From NCBI GenBank assembly GCA_977006965.1, contig OZ345359.1:1240001-1304000 (forward strand): a stretch of 64,000 bases of DNA, written 5' to 3'. The notes under the pieces are model-generated. The model had not been told where the DNA came from. It saw nothing but the letters and a program-made list of their open reading frames with translations, and ran no database searches. Origin of the DNA: Phymatolithon calcareum. Taxonomy: Eukaryota; Rhodophyta; Florideophyceae; Hapalidiales. Of the stretch, positions 1 to 10,535 are shown piece by piece; position 1 is the stretch's first letter; every line of letters begins with the position of its first letter. A program made the translations under genes and the position numbers.

Positions 1-2
1 GC

Positions 3-143
3 TTGCTCGACGGGGACGAGTTTTCCGTTGCCATGTCGCTCATCAAGCAGGCGCGTGATGCGGGACCTGACGTAATCCCCGCGACGCTTCCACAGTCGTG
101 GGTGCCGCCCTCAAAGCGCCTGCAAACAAATGGTCGCGCATAA
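3..143 (+). CDS. EH-domain protein, C-terminal end (5' part lies outside the window)
   Basis: The frame is open from the left edge and stops with TAA at 141-143. The peptide keeps the end of an Eps15-homology (EH) domain: DGDEFSVAMSLI, a proline/leucine stretch with IPATLP, and then WVPPSKR. EH domains typically end with an EF-hand-like DG-EF helix followed by 'LP..L.PPS'. Such domains bind NPF peptides in clathrin-mediated endocytosis and membrane recycling (EPS15, intersectin, EHD families). Only about 46 residues are visible and the protein ends about ten residues after the domain, so a C-terminal EH domain as in EHD proteins is possible. The domain call is good; the subfamily cannot be decided. 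Confidence 0.7.
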   Translation: MLDGDEFSVAMSLIKQARDAGPDVIPATLPQSWVPPSKRLQTNGRA

Positions 144-1805
144 GGTACACTTGACGGGCGGTTGGCGTGGCTACATGAGCACGGAGACGCGAGCCAATTG
201 TGGGTGGCCTCATCGTGTTGTAATGCGCACAAGAAGGGTATTGCTGCGTGTCCCGAATCGGATGCAACAGGTACGGCCTGCTGGGGTGAGCACCAACTGT
301 GAGCACAGTGCGTGTATTGCAGGTTTTGTATGATGCGCGGTACAGTATGATTTCCCTATTCTCTCTTGTCAGTCTGAATGTTGAGCATGCCCTTCATGAG
401 CTTGGCACAGCAGCAGCTTCCATTCGCCTGACCCCCTGTGCCGCACCGAGCCAGACTTGCGCACATGACCGATCCGCACTTGCGCCACGGCGTACCGTAT
501 CTTGATACTCTTCCACGGCGTGGCGCACCTGCTCGTCGCCTATCACCATCGTCTTGCTCCACAGTCGCGGGCGGCTCGACGTGCGCGACAAGCACGTCCG
601 CGTGTTCAACATGTTACGCGAGCCCCTCATCGTCCGCCGTCCAAATCAAACCGCAAAAAGAGGAGCACCCCGTTCACGCCGCTCTGCGCCACCCAGAGGT
701 CGGCGTACGCCGCGCCTGTGCCTCGTTTCGCGTCGGTGACTACGCCGCAGCCGTGCGCCATGCAACCGGCGCAAAGACGCTTTGTCAAGCTCTCGCGCGT
801 GAGAATCCGTCCTGCGGGCCTCTCGCACGCGCTCTAGCAGCTCTTGAACGGATAGCGCTTCACCAAGAACGCCTCGCACGACAGTATGCGTCCGCTGCCG
901 ACTGGCTTGCTTCCAGCGCCGCTACCTATGCAAGAATCGTGGACCCTGACCATCCAGCCGGACATGCGGAAACCCTTCCCCCGCGTTGCGGACCGAAACG
1001 ACGCGCCCGCAGCAGTGTGCCGAGACCGAGCGCACCCCCAATCTGTGAAGCTCGGGATGCTACCGCCGCGCCGACGCTGATGCGGACGAGACAGTGGATG
1101 CCAGGCGTCTTAAGGCGTGCGCGATCGCGTGTGGCGAAACAGATGCCCTCTAGTACAGAACCGTCGTCGCCTTGGTTGTTGATGCCCGAACCAATGCCTG
1201 ACAAGAAGGTACAGTCCGTGCAACGAGGCTCGTTGTTTCGAAGGCTCGTCCCAGTGACGAGGCGGAAGGCCGGCCGACGTGATGTGCCGGATGCGAGTAA
1301 CAAGGGTGTCAGAGAATTGCGCAAAGTTATAGCGCCATCATGATCGTGCGCGTGCGCTGTTAGATTGATGTCATGTGCTTTTTGGATGGCCGATCAAGTT
1401 TTTTGGGGAATGTGTATTTTGGGACTGACGTAGTTTGTCTGAGCTGACGCTTTTGTACATAGGTGTTTCTTATTGGAGGTTGTAACAGTCGATAACGTGG
1501 GGCACGATGCATATGTTAAGATTGGTATGAGGGCTGGCAACAATGTTGAATGCCGTTGCATTGCGTGTTTTGTGCTCTGACGTAAAGGAAGTAACTGGAC
1601 GAATTTCGATGCTTTGTACAATCAGATTATTTGTCCAGCTGGATCTTTTGATTCCATGGCTCTCCAGTGGAAGGCGAGCATCGCTTCGTACTGACTCTCG
1701 CGAACCGAACGGTAGAGCTGAATTGAAATTCAAAGGGCGTGGATTCAAGTCAGAAGCAGCGTTACGAAGAGATCATTCTTTCCCCAACATGATATTTATT
1801 CCTCC
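144..1805. other. Unassigned stretch; GC-rich to about 1.35 kb
   Basis: The first 1.2 kb is strongly GC-rich and open in several frames: a 301-residue plus-strand frame at 438-1343 and a 132-residue minus-strand frame at 926-1324. Long chance frames are expected in GC-rich DNA. Neither product shows a domain I recognise; both are rich in Arg, Ala and Ser. From about 1350 the composition becomes AT-rich and holds the 3' flanks of the two neighbouring genes. A host exon may exist here but I cannot support one. Confidence 0.3.
1795..1800 (-). terminator. Candidate polyadenylation signal of the YbaB gene
   Basis: An AATAAA hexamer on the minus strand lies six bases past the predicted TAG stop. 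This is very close to the stop, but compact algal 3' UTRs allow it. It supports the short fourth exon. Confidence 0.4.
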
Positions 1806-2576
1806 CTATTGCGGCGGCGCTGGCAACCCAAAATCTATAATTACGACAAAACAAAAAACGCTTCAGCGTTAGACCACTACTCAAGAATCCTGAAAAGAAC
1901 AACTTGTCGAACGTGCAACAATACGTACCCTTTGTCAACGCTCCCATTTTCTCCTTCATATACTGCGTGCTCTTCGTGTGTGCCGCAATGAACGCCTCTG
2001 TCACAGCCGACGATACCTGTATTAAACCCCCCCCCCCCCCGAGAAATTAAAAAAGAAAGAGTCAGCACAGAATCCGGGCTTGCTTAGCATGCGACGCTAG
2101 CAATGATTGGCACTCGTTGACCACCCGTACCTCTTCGTGTCCCAATTTCACGAGCTCCTCTGAAACTTCGACCTTGATCGGAAACTGCTGAGCAGACAAA
2201 ATCACTTTCACCTGCCCCTCGCGCACGGTCGTTTCAATCTCGGTGTTCTGTAACTCGGTTTGCAGATCCTTGGCGACAGACGTGAACTTCTGCGCCTTTT
2301 TCATTGCGTCCATAATGTTCCCGATACCTGCAACAGAAAATTCATCGAAATATATCAGCAACACAAATTGGGCTCAATTACGCATCAAGGACGTATACGC
2401 TCACCTCCAAGCCCGGCGAGAGGGTTCTTCGGCTTCTCGTCCGCCATCATCCGCCATAACGCCGTTCGAGCTGCCGGGGCAAAATGTGCGCACACGTTGC
2501 TGCGCGCACCGCGCGCGACACTTTCACCGTGCAAAGATGACGATGCGCTCGATACAAATCCAACGTTCGCGCCCAT
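1806..2576 (-). CDS. YbaB/EbfC-family nucleoid-associated protein, probably plastid-targeted, four exons
   Basis: Predicted exons on the minus strand are 2576-2405, 2327-2131, 2016-1929 and 1834-1806, giving 161 residues. The introns (77, 114 and 94 nt) start GTGAGC, GTACGG and GTACGT and end TTGCAG, ATACAG and TTATAG, and all exon phases agree. The first ~43 residues are rich in Ser, Ala and Arg with no acidic cluster, like a plastid transit peptide. Next come MADEKPKNPLAGLGG and the YbaB core: GNIMDAMKKAQKF, the beta strands around TTVREGQVKVILSAQ, then VTEAFIAAHTKS and a C-terminal MKEKMGALTKDFGLP. Bacterial YbaB is a small dimeric DNA-binding protein; nuclear copies in algae and plants act in the plastid. 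Targeting is inferred; the family call is strong because joining the exons restores the whole domain. Confidence 0.85.
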
Positions 2577-3011
2577 TCTTGTGCCCTGATTCGAATATCG
2601 GCGTTGGGAGATTGACGGCGGATACTTGCTCCGCTCGATCTCGAGCGAAAAGAGTTGATGGAGGGCTCAAGAATTCATGAGTCCTGTAAGCAAGACCGCA
2701 ACACGTTGCAGACGGCATTTGAATTTCAATTGGTGTGAGAGCCAATTATGCGTGATTCCAGTGATGGTAGCCAATCAACCATATCGATGTTAGATATGAT
2801 TAGAATAAAATACAAATTGATGATAGGCTAACGACCTCGCACTTTCGACGTGGACGTACTGTGATTGGATACTTTTTTGTAAGAATCGAATAAGGTTATC
2901 GAAACTCTTGTCCAACATTTTTATTTCCTTCTTGCGGAAAGATCGCTCACACGGAAGGTGAGCACATAACGCTGTTCTGCAACAGCTTCTCATTGTTCAG
3001 AAATCTGAGTA
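2577..3011. other. 5' flank of the YbaB gene
   Basis: AT-rich, non-coding as far as I can see. It should contain the YbaB promoter; I see no convincing TATA box or other named site. Confidence 0.3.
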
Positions 3012-3409
3012 CAGTCAGACCTCGATAAATGGATGGGCAATGTGGAATGGTCCAATATTCTCAAAATCGAGGTTATTTTCAAGTCGAATTTTGAATCATA
3101 AGTTTTGGATCACACGTGTGCCGAACAGTAGCCATATTCTACTGTACTGTATGCCAATGGCAGGAGAAACATGAAAAGTACTTACAGTATTCTACGAGTG
3201 AGGATATGCTCCGTGTACGCTAAACAAAATTATAACAAAATTTAAGGTATGCCCCGTGACCTCGAACATGAAGTAATGCTCCTATCAAATATTCTAGAAT
3301 CCTTTAATTTTCGTTAAATTTAGGCGGATACGGTTTTCGTGGAGCACTCGATTATGCTGCTAACCGAGGTTATTCTAAAAAAGAGGTTCCATTTATCGAG
3401 GTCTGACTG
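3012..3409. mobile_element. pogo/Tigger-type MITE, 398 bp, TA target duplication
   Basis: The element starts CAGTCAGACCTCGATAAATG and ends with its inverse complement (perfect over about 22 bp). TA flanks both ends (3010-3011 and 3410-3411). 'CAG...CCTCGATAA' termini with TA duplication are typical of pogo/Tigger elements. Inner copies of the 'TCGAGGTTATT' motif lie near both ends, as expected for transposase-binding sites. There is no coding capacity, so it is a non-autonomous element. Confidence 0.85.
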
Positions 3410-4269
3410 TAATAAATTATGGCTAAGGGTCTCTCACAACAAAGGTCCTCTATGGTTTTTGTATCAAACCTTTTTGCACTATGAGTGATCATGATCACTC
3501 ATAAAAACTCGTGGCCTTCTCAAATTCTCGAGAATATGAAAAGGCGACAAAAACGCACCCTTCTATCATCAAGAACTCGAGGACAGGTTCGGTAACGAAG
3601 CGACAGAGGCGTTGCGAACCGTGGAGCTGAATCTCAGAGAGGAGGAGCTGTCAAAGAAACAAATTAACAAAAACCAAGACAGATGTAGACAATGTGCTTT
3701 TCTTGCACCTACGGCTAACGCAGGAAACGACAGCCGCATGGACGCGGACGGAGGAGGGCACGAAATGGCAGTGACCAGAGGAACCAGGGAATAAACCTCC
3801 GATCCAGAAGTGACTCAGGAACGACGCCCAGTCACAAAGTGATGCTTGCATGTTTTTCTCCACTGGATTCTTTTAACCCACATCAAATATACAGCACGTG
3901 GCATACGAAAAAATTGCCGCTGATACGACCCATAGAACTACATTTTTCTCTATCACCAAGAAGTGTTGAAGAAGTCGCAGCCTGTTCAAAACCGTCCAAA
4001 GCTAGTACAGTGCTTTTAAAGACTCAGATGATATTTGCTGTCGAGAAATCAGGCGCAGTTACTCAAAATGATTTACTTGAGCTCACATGTTTGCGCCAAC
4101 TGCGAGAGATTCCTTATGGAAGATGGAAAAGTGTTAGCTCGGTCGACCGCTTGAGGATGACCTAGTGCAACTTTCCAATACTCGACATCTTCCCAGTGAA
4201 TATCGTTCGCCAAATCTTTCGAAGTCGCGGCGAATGGAGCTCAAGATATAACTGTGATTCTGTGGTAAA
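3410..4269. other. No recognised gene
   Basis: Mostly AT-rich. A perfect 22-bp palindrome lies at 3481-3502. A 108-residue plus-strand frame at 3839-4165 has no recognisable domain and no supporting signal; I treat it as chance. Confidence 0.3.
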
Positions 4270-4535
4270 ACTGCCTCCGCGCACCTGTGCGCATGTTTCG
4301 GTATGATACAGGAAGGAATGTGAGGTCGCCGGTTCGAGTCCTGTCACAAGCAAGAATTGAATGACGTTCCGCGAAGGGCACACGGATTTCGCCGTGTAGT
4401 GGTGTGCCGCAGTACTCGCGGGAAGCAGTTACGCGAGTACCCAGAATGGATCCAGCTCATGAACATCTTAGAGGCTCCCTAGATGTGAGGTACCTTAGTG
4501 TAGCTCGAATATCATGCAATAAACAAACAAAAACT
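4270..4535 (+). repeat. tRNA-derived SINE-like element
   Basis: A pol III B box (GGTTCGAGTCC) sits near 4332. The antisense reading of this spot gives the peptide LLVTGLEPATSHSF, a familiar by-product of tRNA-like sequence. A tRNA-unrelated body of about 190 bp follows and ends in an A-rich tail (AATAAACAAACAAAAAC near 4518). I could not fold a full cloverleaf, so it is not a tRNA gene. No second copy was noticed in this window, so the family assignment rests on the promoter box and tail. Confidence 0.55.
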
Positions 4536-4861
4536 GTGATTCTCATGTTATGAAAATCACGCTTTCCTTGGCGACACCTTCCTCGAAAAAGCTCAATAAT
4601 TGAGCTTTTTTTCACGATTCTTTCATTTTATTTCAAAAAATATTATTCGTTTGAAATGTTTTCACAGCTGTCCTTCTTCTCAAAAGCACTCAAATTTGCT
4701 GAAGACCAAAGTTTCAGCAAATTTTTTGCAGTTTCGAGAAGAAAACTAGAACTAGACTCATGGTATGGGCCACAAGACCTGCTGATTGAATTGTGCAAAT
4801 GTGTCTAGTTTCTAGTGCTGCGAGCAGCTAGAAAGAGGAGGATGAGTTCAAAAATGGTTTA

Positions 4862-5842
4862 GATGAAAACTTCACATTTTTAGTAAATGGGGAGCTGTAG
4901 ACCAAACCGTTCCCTAAGTTAAAAATAGAAATCAGATATTCTTAAGTGTTCTGGGCCAGATTTTCGCGCTGAATCGATTTCTGATATTAGTTTTAGGATG
5001 CGGACACAGGAAATATGAATGACGATTAATTTCTGTCACGCTGCTCATGGTTTGCGCGAAAACGGAATTCAAAGTTGAGCCCATTTGATGTTGAATCATA
5101 ATACGTTTACAGTGTGCGGAAGCAAGCAATGAACACTGCAAGCGGTTGCTTCCGGATTTGGACACCGTTTCGCATTGCATCATTTTTGTGCCGTTTTTCA
5201 AAATCATTACTGAGAATTGAAATCTGGAGCCAATCACATTAGTATTTGTGTATGTTGGCAAATGTGAATAGCGCACTGCAATGACTTACAGAAAAGGAAC
5301 TCCTAGGATCTTCGGAATTTTTAAAAACTAATCTGTCTGCGATGTTTATCGCAGAAGGGATAGTACTATATAAATTTTTTATTTTTTCCTTACAGTAAGG
5401 CGGCAGCCAGAAAATAAGCGAAAAAACATACTTCGCTGAAATGTGTTAGGGAACGGTTTGGTCTACAGCTCCCCAAATATGTCTTAGCCTTAATTTTTAT
5501 TTCACGAAACCCAACTGGCAGTCGTTGCAGCGATTGCTTTTCACAGGTCGTCGACTCTTTCAACGGAAAGAGTGGCTTTGAGAGCACATTCGAGCTATGC
5601 TGCACTATTCATTAGACCTTTGTCGATCGTGAATTACTGGCCATCGCCCGTCTTGATATATGATGATTCCAAGAATAGCACCACTATCTCAGTTACACTT
5701 GGGTTAAAGACGTTTCTTATCCTTTCTGTGAGCTTACTACCTCTTGGAATGGAGTTATACGACACCTTTAAGTCAAGAATAGAGCGAAGAGCTTCTGAAT
5801 GAAGAAGGGCAAGCTCTGTCCCTTCGTTTTCTGGAATCGCAT
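4862..5842 (+). repeat. Dispersed repeat, copy A (interrupted by a MITE)
   Basis: The segments 4862-4888 and 5475-5842 together match 15810-16200 in inverted orientation over about 390 bp, with a few substitutions. A 586-bp insertion splits this copy; the other copy is uninterrupted. The family has no coding potential that I recognise. Confidence 0.8.
4889..5474. mobile_element. 586-bp MITE with 29-bp perfect TIRs and AAAT target duplication
   Basis: The termini start GGGGAGCTGTAGACCAAACC and are perfect inverted repeats over 29 bp. AAAT occurs at 4885-4888 and again at 5475-5478, while the empty site in the other repeat copy (around 16180, reverse strand) has a single AAAT. This proves insertion with a 4-bp duplication. 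Four-base duplications occur in Sola and Ginger elements, among others. The interior encodes nothing recognisable, so the superfamily is open. Confidence 0.9.
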
Positions 5843-7133
5843 TGGGAGACATGCAACTTTTACGTTCGTCGTATCAGCTTATTCAGTGCTATTCGATGAT
5901 TTTTATAAAATAGCTTAGTTTGGAAATTGGTCGATAGGTTTCGGGTTTGCTGTTGTTTCCTTTGGGAACTGGAAGAGACTCCGAAACAGAAGAACAATTG
6001 CCTCGCTCATGCTTGTTCTGCCCAATACAGTTATGACGATCTGCTGGAATTGAGATGTATGTTAAGCACCCTCTAATTACCTCCATTTCTTTGGGTGGGG
6101 TATAATATGAACTGTTGACGCAGCAGCATCATGTGTCGTCATGACACATAACGCTGCTGTGCCAAAAGTTCACATCAATGGCTTCCTAACTGTGCCAAAA
6201 ACCTTAATCCCTCAGAAAAGTGTGGCCATGCGCACCGTGGCGTATGTAAGTGGGCTTGGGAGGTTGACGGGAACGAATTGGTGCAAGTTGCAAAGGGCAG
6301 ATTGCATAAAACACTAGGAAGGCAAGGCCAAATGCACAGGCTGGGAACAGTGGTACCAAAGCTGACGTGACTGCAGAATGATCTTTGTGTTCCGGAGCTC
6401 AGACTGTGACGAGACTGGACGTGACAAGCTGACAGTTTGTCACGTCTCGTGTCGTCACAGAGAAAAATTTAAAAATAAATTTTGAACAAATTTTGCCCTG
6501 GGTGCGGAATGTGATGCGGATCATACCTGACCGACAACACTCATTGTGTGCCAATCAAGTTCGCCCAACAAAATACGACTTTTAAGAGACTGCAGCGTGC
6601 CTCAATCAGGGAGCCCCAGTTAAGGTTCGCCGACTTCGCATTAACTACTCATTCGCCGTAGCCGCTTTGGATTACAAGGTCCTAGACAAAAGGGTGTCAG
6701 GATGAGTACTGCAGGACATACAGGCCAAGACAAAGACAAGGCGACCGCGGCGAAAGCGACTACCGAGAAGCCTCCCAACGCCGTGCGAGCTGTTGTCATC
6801 AAGAAAGAGCCCGAACTTATTCCGATTACACCGGTCGATAGTTCTGAACCGAATCCTCCGGATAAGTCACGTTTCTGGAAGGACGTCATGGGCGCTTCAG
6901 ACACTGGTTCTTCGCGAGACAATAGCGCTCGTGAAACCAACTAACTTTTTCGGTTCCGTCGTTCCCTCATACATCATTGTAACTCCTCATGCATCAAGCT
7001 GTTTGTTGCCCTCTAAAGGCAACAGTATTGCTCCCGTTGTAAACAAGAGTTAAGAGCAATCCGTATGAACACGGTAGAGGCACAAGACATACTTATGCAT
7101 GCCAGCTAATAAGCAGAAAAAATAGTGGCACGA
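5843..7133. other. Spacer downstream of the Fanzor gene
   Basis: Holds short inverted repeats (around 6120-6165 and 6405-6460) and an 80-residue plus-strand frame listed separately. The part nearest 7134 is where a Fanzor guide RNA (omega RNA) and the element end would be expected, but I could not identify either. Confidence 0.3.
6702..6944 (+). CDS. Small charged ORF, doubtful
   Basis: An 80-residue frame rich in Lys, Glu, Pro, Ser and Thr, with segments such as VIKKEPELIPITPV and DKSRFWKDVMG. It has protein-like, low-complexity disorder character but no known domain and no homologue that I recognise. It runs opposite to the neighbouring Fanzor gene. It may be part of the same transposon or chance. 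Confidence 0.2.
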   Translation: MSTAGHTGQDKDKATAAKATTEKPPNAVRAVVIKKEPELIPITPVDSSEPNPPDKSRFWKDVMGASDTGSSRDNSARETN

Positions 7134-9946
7134 CTACGACCTAGACAGATACTTCGGACGCTCTTTTCCTAAAAGCATGTGGACACCACATGTTCCGGTG
7201 TTGCGCGCGGCGTTCACGTCCCTGTCAATGTCGCCCATGCTGCAGGAGTTCTCGCCCGTTTCGCCGCTTCCACAACTTAACACACGAAAACCTTACCCTC
7301 TTGCATAGCCTTCCCACATCCATGACAACGTGCAGACGTCTGGAACTCGTCCGTCAGAACCACAGGACACATCTTCGCCAAGCCCGAATCAGCTTCTTCC
7401 GTGGAGTAGGCCCGCTTTCCCCAAACCTGTACTGAGCATTGCCGAAGAAAACGACCCGGGGACGACCTTACAGCTCCTTCTTCTTCCGACTCTTCTGTTG
7501 GTCGTTCAACCGTTGCAACTCAACTTGTTCCTCGTCGAACAATAAGGAGGATGCAACGTGATGGATCGCTCTTTGCCCGGCACGGAACCGCGCAAATATT
7601 TTGCGTCGCCGCAGCCGACTTTGAAGTTCTTCCATCATCTTCTTTCTTTTCTTTCTTTTATTGCGGGATTTATCAGAGCTGGTAAACAACTCCACATCCT
7701 TACGGCTCCAGTAGACTTAACAGATACGAGTGGTACTTGATGTCACAACAGCTGCCCAAGCTGCACAATGTGCAGACCTTGGGGAAGCTTAACATCTATA
7801 TCGCTACATAGCCAATCTTCAATCGCCGTCCTTCAAAGGGATGCCCCGGGTTGGAAACCATTTAGGACGCTCACGGTAGCTAGTCATCTTGCTGCCTTCC
7901 ATCATCTCGGGCAACGTGTCTTGCACAACCCTGGCGTACGCTCGCGCATTCCCCGCCTCCTTCAGCGTCACGTCACTGAATCGCTGCACGACAGCTTGGT
8001 AGGGAGGGACGCTTTCTCGTCTCTTCTTTCGAAATTCTGCGAATGGATGGACAGGTTGTCGCGACGGAACTTCTTGGTCGGAAAGCTGGTACAAAACTGC
8101 GCGAATGCAGACGACATGAAGTCCCCGGCCGGGAAATAGATTGTTCCTCTTGCCCTCGTGGCCACTTCGACCAGACCGGGGTCGAGACCGATAGCGATGA
8201 TGTCGCCCCTCACGTCTCGGGGAACCGGTTTCGCGCCCTTGAACGCTCCAGTTGTGTGCTTCTTGACGTCGTACACGCCGGAGATCTCGCGGAAACCCTT
8301 GTCGAGCACGTCATGACCGGTGGGCTCTCGGCTTGCCCGCGTGTCTTCCACTGTGACCAAGACGACCTTCACCTGCAGGCCGTCGGTCGTTACGGAGTTA
8401 ACCAGCCAAGGGATAGGGGTGGAAGCATCCCTTTGTGCTTCTCGTACGCCTTTTTGTTCAGAGGCCAGGCGCTTGACGAGAGCACAGGTATTCCCTTCCG
8501 CAGTCGGCGTCTCAGTTTGAGAACTTTCCGGCGGTGCTTCTTCGACTTCTTGGATGTCTTGTTGGGGACATCGATGTTCCGTCGCACTGTTTCGTTCATG
8601 TGGAAGTCAAAACAAGAGGTCCACCAAATCCTCGAATTCCGAGGAAGATGAGGAACGCCAACGCTGTTGAGCAACGTGACGAGTGACTCGCGGTCGTACT
8701 GCACGAAAGCCCGCGTCATATCAAACTTGGGGAGCAGGAAAAATGACGGCGGAACCATGTCAAACTCGGGAAATATTCGCACTTGGAGAAGGGCCGCTCT
8801 GCACAGCTTGACCATTCTCACGAGTCCGTGTCCGTCGTCGTCATTTAGCTACTCCGTTGAGTCGAGCCATGAGGGACGCGAAATGAGGGCATGCCGAGGC
8901 ATCTGCGCGCGGTAGCCTTCCTTCGAAGACGACAGATTAACGTTAGGTTGCATAAGGTTCAATTCCTCAAAAACTTGGCGTCTTTTCTCCAAAATTTCCG
9001 TGTTGTGCTCTCTGAACATGAGTGCTGTCTTAAGCATGCATGAAAACTCGGTTTTTGTCCGGTACCGAAAGTTATCGAACTTTTCGGGGGGGAGAGGCCT
9101 TCTTTCGTTTTTTCGGCGGTGTTGTCGAAGAGGGGCGAACACATCGCGATAGTCTCGGACGACTTCGGTGAGCGGTTCCGACCAGTGCACCAAGTCGTCC
9201 CGAGCACAAAAAGTGGAAATTCTTGCTTCCGCGCCATCTTCGTCCGCTGTAGCACAGCTGTCGTGGACGACTTGTGCAGCTCGCTCGATATCTTTTTCAT
9301 AATTGTCGAAATAGAGCACCACATCCTGAACTTTTTCGGCCAAGATGGGTTTTATGTACGACACAAATTGATCGCTAAAGTTCTCCGACATGTGCCTTTT
9401 CATCGCCGTCAGCATCTGCGTGGAGAGTGCCGTGGAAACGCATCGCTGCGGAAAGTTGGAAAAACTGTATATACATGACTGCGGAATTGGATGTTGTTCC
9501 AAATAATTCTCGCAGTGATGTCGGAGAGGGAGATGGTCTTCTTGCATCCAACGTTTTTGGGCATCAGCGCGTACGGGGCAGTGCGCAAAGCGTAGGAACA
9601 ATGTCCATATGAACCAATTCTTGAAAATGACCTTGTCCCCCATGTCGCCAGGATTTTCGTCCACTGCGACGTTTAGATAAACCGATATCAAGTGCCGGAG
9701 AGTACCAAGTGTTTTGGCATGCTCGTCCATGACAGCAATCATCTTGTTGCGGTTACGAATATTGGTGCGAATGCAGGCGTCCGCGGAGGAAGTAATTGTT
9801 ATCGCCCTTGTGTTTCGATTCGATTTCGGGATGTTGCGAATCGTCGCAAATTCTTGCAGTTCCTTGTTCGCGGCGATGGTGCGCCGTTTCTTCTTCGGCA
9901 CACCATCGCCATCACCGTCGCTGGGAGGTTCTTGATTGACGTCCAT
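7134..9946 (-). pseudogene. Fanzor (eukaryotic TnpB-like RNA-guided nuclease), frameshifted copy
   Basis: Reading the minus strand from Met at 9946, the product starts with an acidic/basic head and a nuclear localisation signal (VPKKKRRT). A long helical N-terminal part follows to about 8870. Next come LLPKFDMTRAFVQYD and a Lys/Arg-rich stretch. RuvC-I is IIAIGLDPGLVEVATR, with its Asp codon at 8183-8181. Further on are GNAQYRFGESGPTPRKKLIR, then VVLTDEFQTSARCHGCGK (Asp at 7351), a second Cys cluster, and RuvC-III DIDRDVNAARN (Asp near 7220-7218), closing with RPKYLSR and TAG at 7136-7134. The order and motifs match Fanzor proteins, where DE(F/Y)RTS plus CxxC pairs precede RDVNAARN. At least four frame changes or stops break the gene (near 8830, 8380, 7500-7400 and 7290); introns could explain some, but not all look spliceable. 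The frame stays open upstream to 10273 through a dispersed repeat, so I start at the Met before the localisation signal. Confidence 0.85.
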
Positions 9947-10046
9947 ATCCCTCCCAGAGTTTGGTGGTCTCCTGGCTGGTGGCTCGGTTGTAGAGTGGTC
10001 GAGTGTACGTTCGGTAGTTAAGTATTGACGTGGACTTAGATTTTCC

Positions 10047-10195
10047 TGTTCTTTAATGCCACTCGCGGGAGGAGCAGAATCCCTTCGGTTGCTGCGAAGG
10101 GATGCTTCCGAAAAGGGAAACGCAGGAGGCAGAGAAGGCACTAGGGAAGCTATAAGTTTCTCCACTAAGCTTCGCGTTGCCACATGAAACTGCGG
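10047..10195 (-). repeat. 150-bp dispersed repeat, copy 1
   Basis: Nearly the same sequence lies at 17066-17215 (about 90% alike by eye), in the same orientation. It overlaps the open frame upstream of the Fanzor start, adding a Ser/Pro-rich leader if translated. Confidence 0.8.
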
Positions 10196-10284
10196 CGGTC
10201 TCTCGAACATTACGTGCAGCAGCCCGCCGACGGAGATAATCACCGCGTTGCAATAGCCTGGTCTCTCTTCCAAGAACTCTAACG

Positions 10285-10535
10285 GATTCTTACGGACAAG
10301 ATCCTATCCCAGGATCTCCGATTACGTATCCTGCGCTCCTCTGTCCTATCAACTCTCCTCTACGGTTGCGAATGATGGAAGGGAACTGAAAATGTTCGGA
10401 ACAACTCAGATGCACAGGCTTGAGAGCTCATCAGCACAGCTTACTTCCATGGAAACAGCAAACTTCGCTGGATGGGTGTCATTGAGAATTTTGTCGTAGC
10501 TGTGGTGTACAGTCATGTTAGAAAATCGAAGTAGT
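10285..10535 (+). pseudogene. LINE reverse-transcriptase C-terminal fragment
   Basis: The plus strand reads LRILRSSVLSTLLYGCE, a stop, WKGTENVRNNSDAQ, a second stop, and KLRWMGVIENFVV. 'L...V..TLLYG.E.W' is the segment after the RT fingers and palm in many non-LTR retrotransposons. Two in-frame stops and loss of everything else show a dead, truncated copy. Confidence 0.6.

Noticed and set aside
438-1343. 301-residue plus-strand ORF in GC-rich DNA
   Set aside because: Arg/Ala/Ser-rich, no domain, and long frames exist on both strands here because stop codons are rare in GC-rich sequence.
1835-1928. A 39-nt intron ending at the TTCTTTTCAG near 1890
   Set aside because: Too short for splicing and gives no family-like C terminus; the acceptor at TTATAG restores the FGLP end typical of the family.
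4300-4370. A tRNA gene at the B box
   Set aside because: The T stem is mismatched and no cloverleaf or anticodon arm could be fitted; it is better explained as a SINE.
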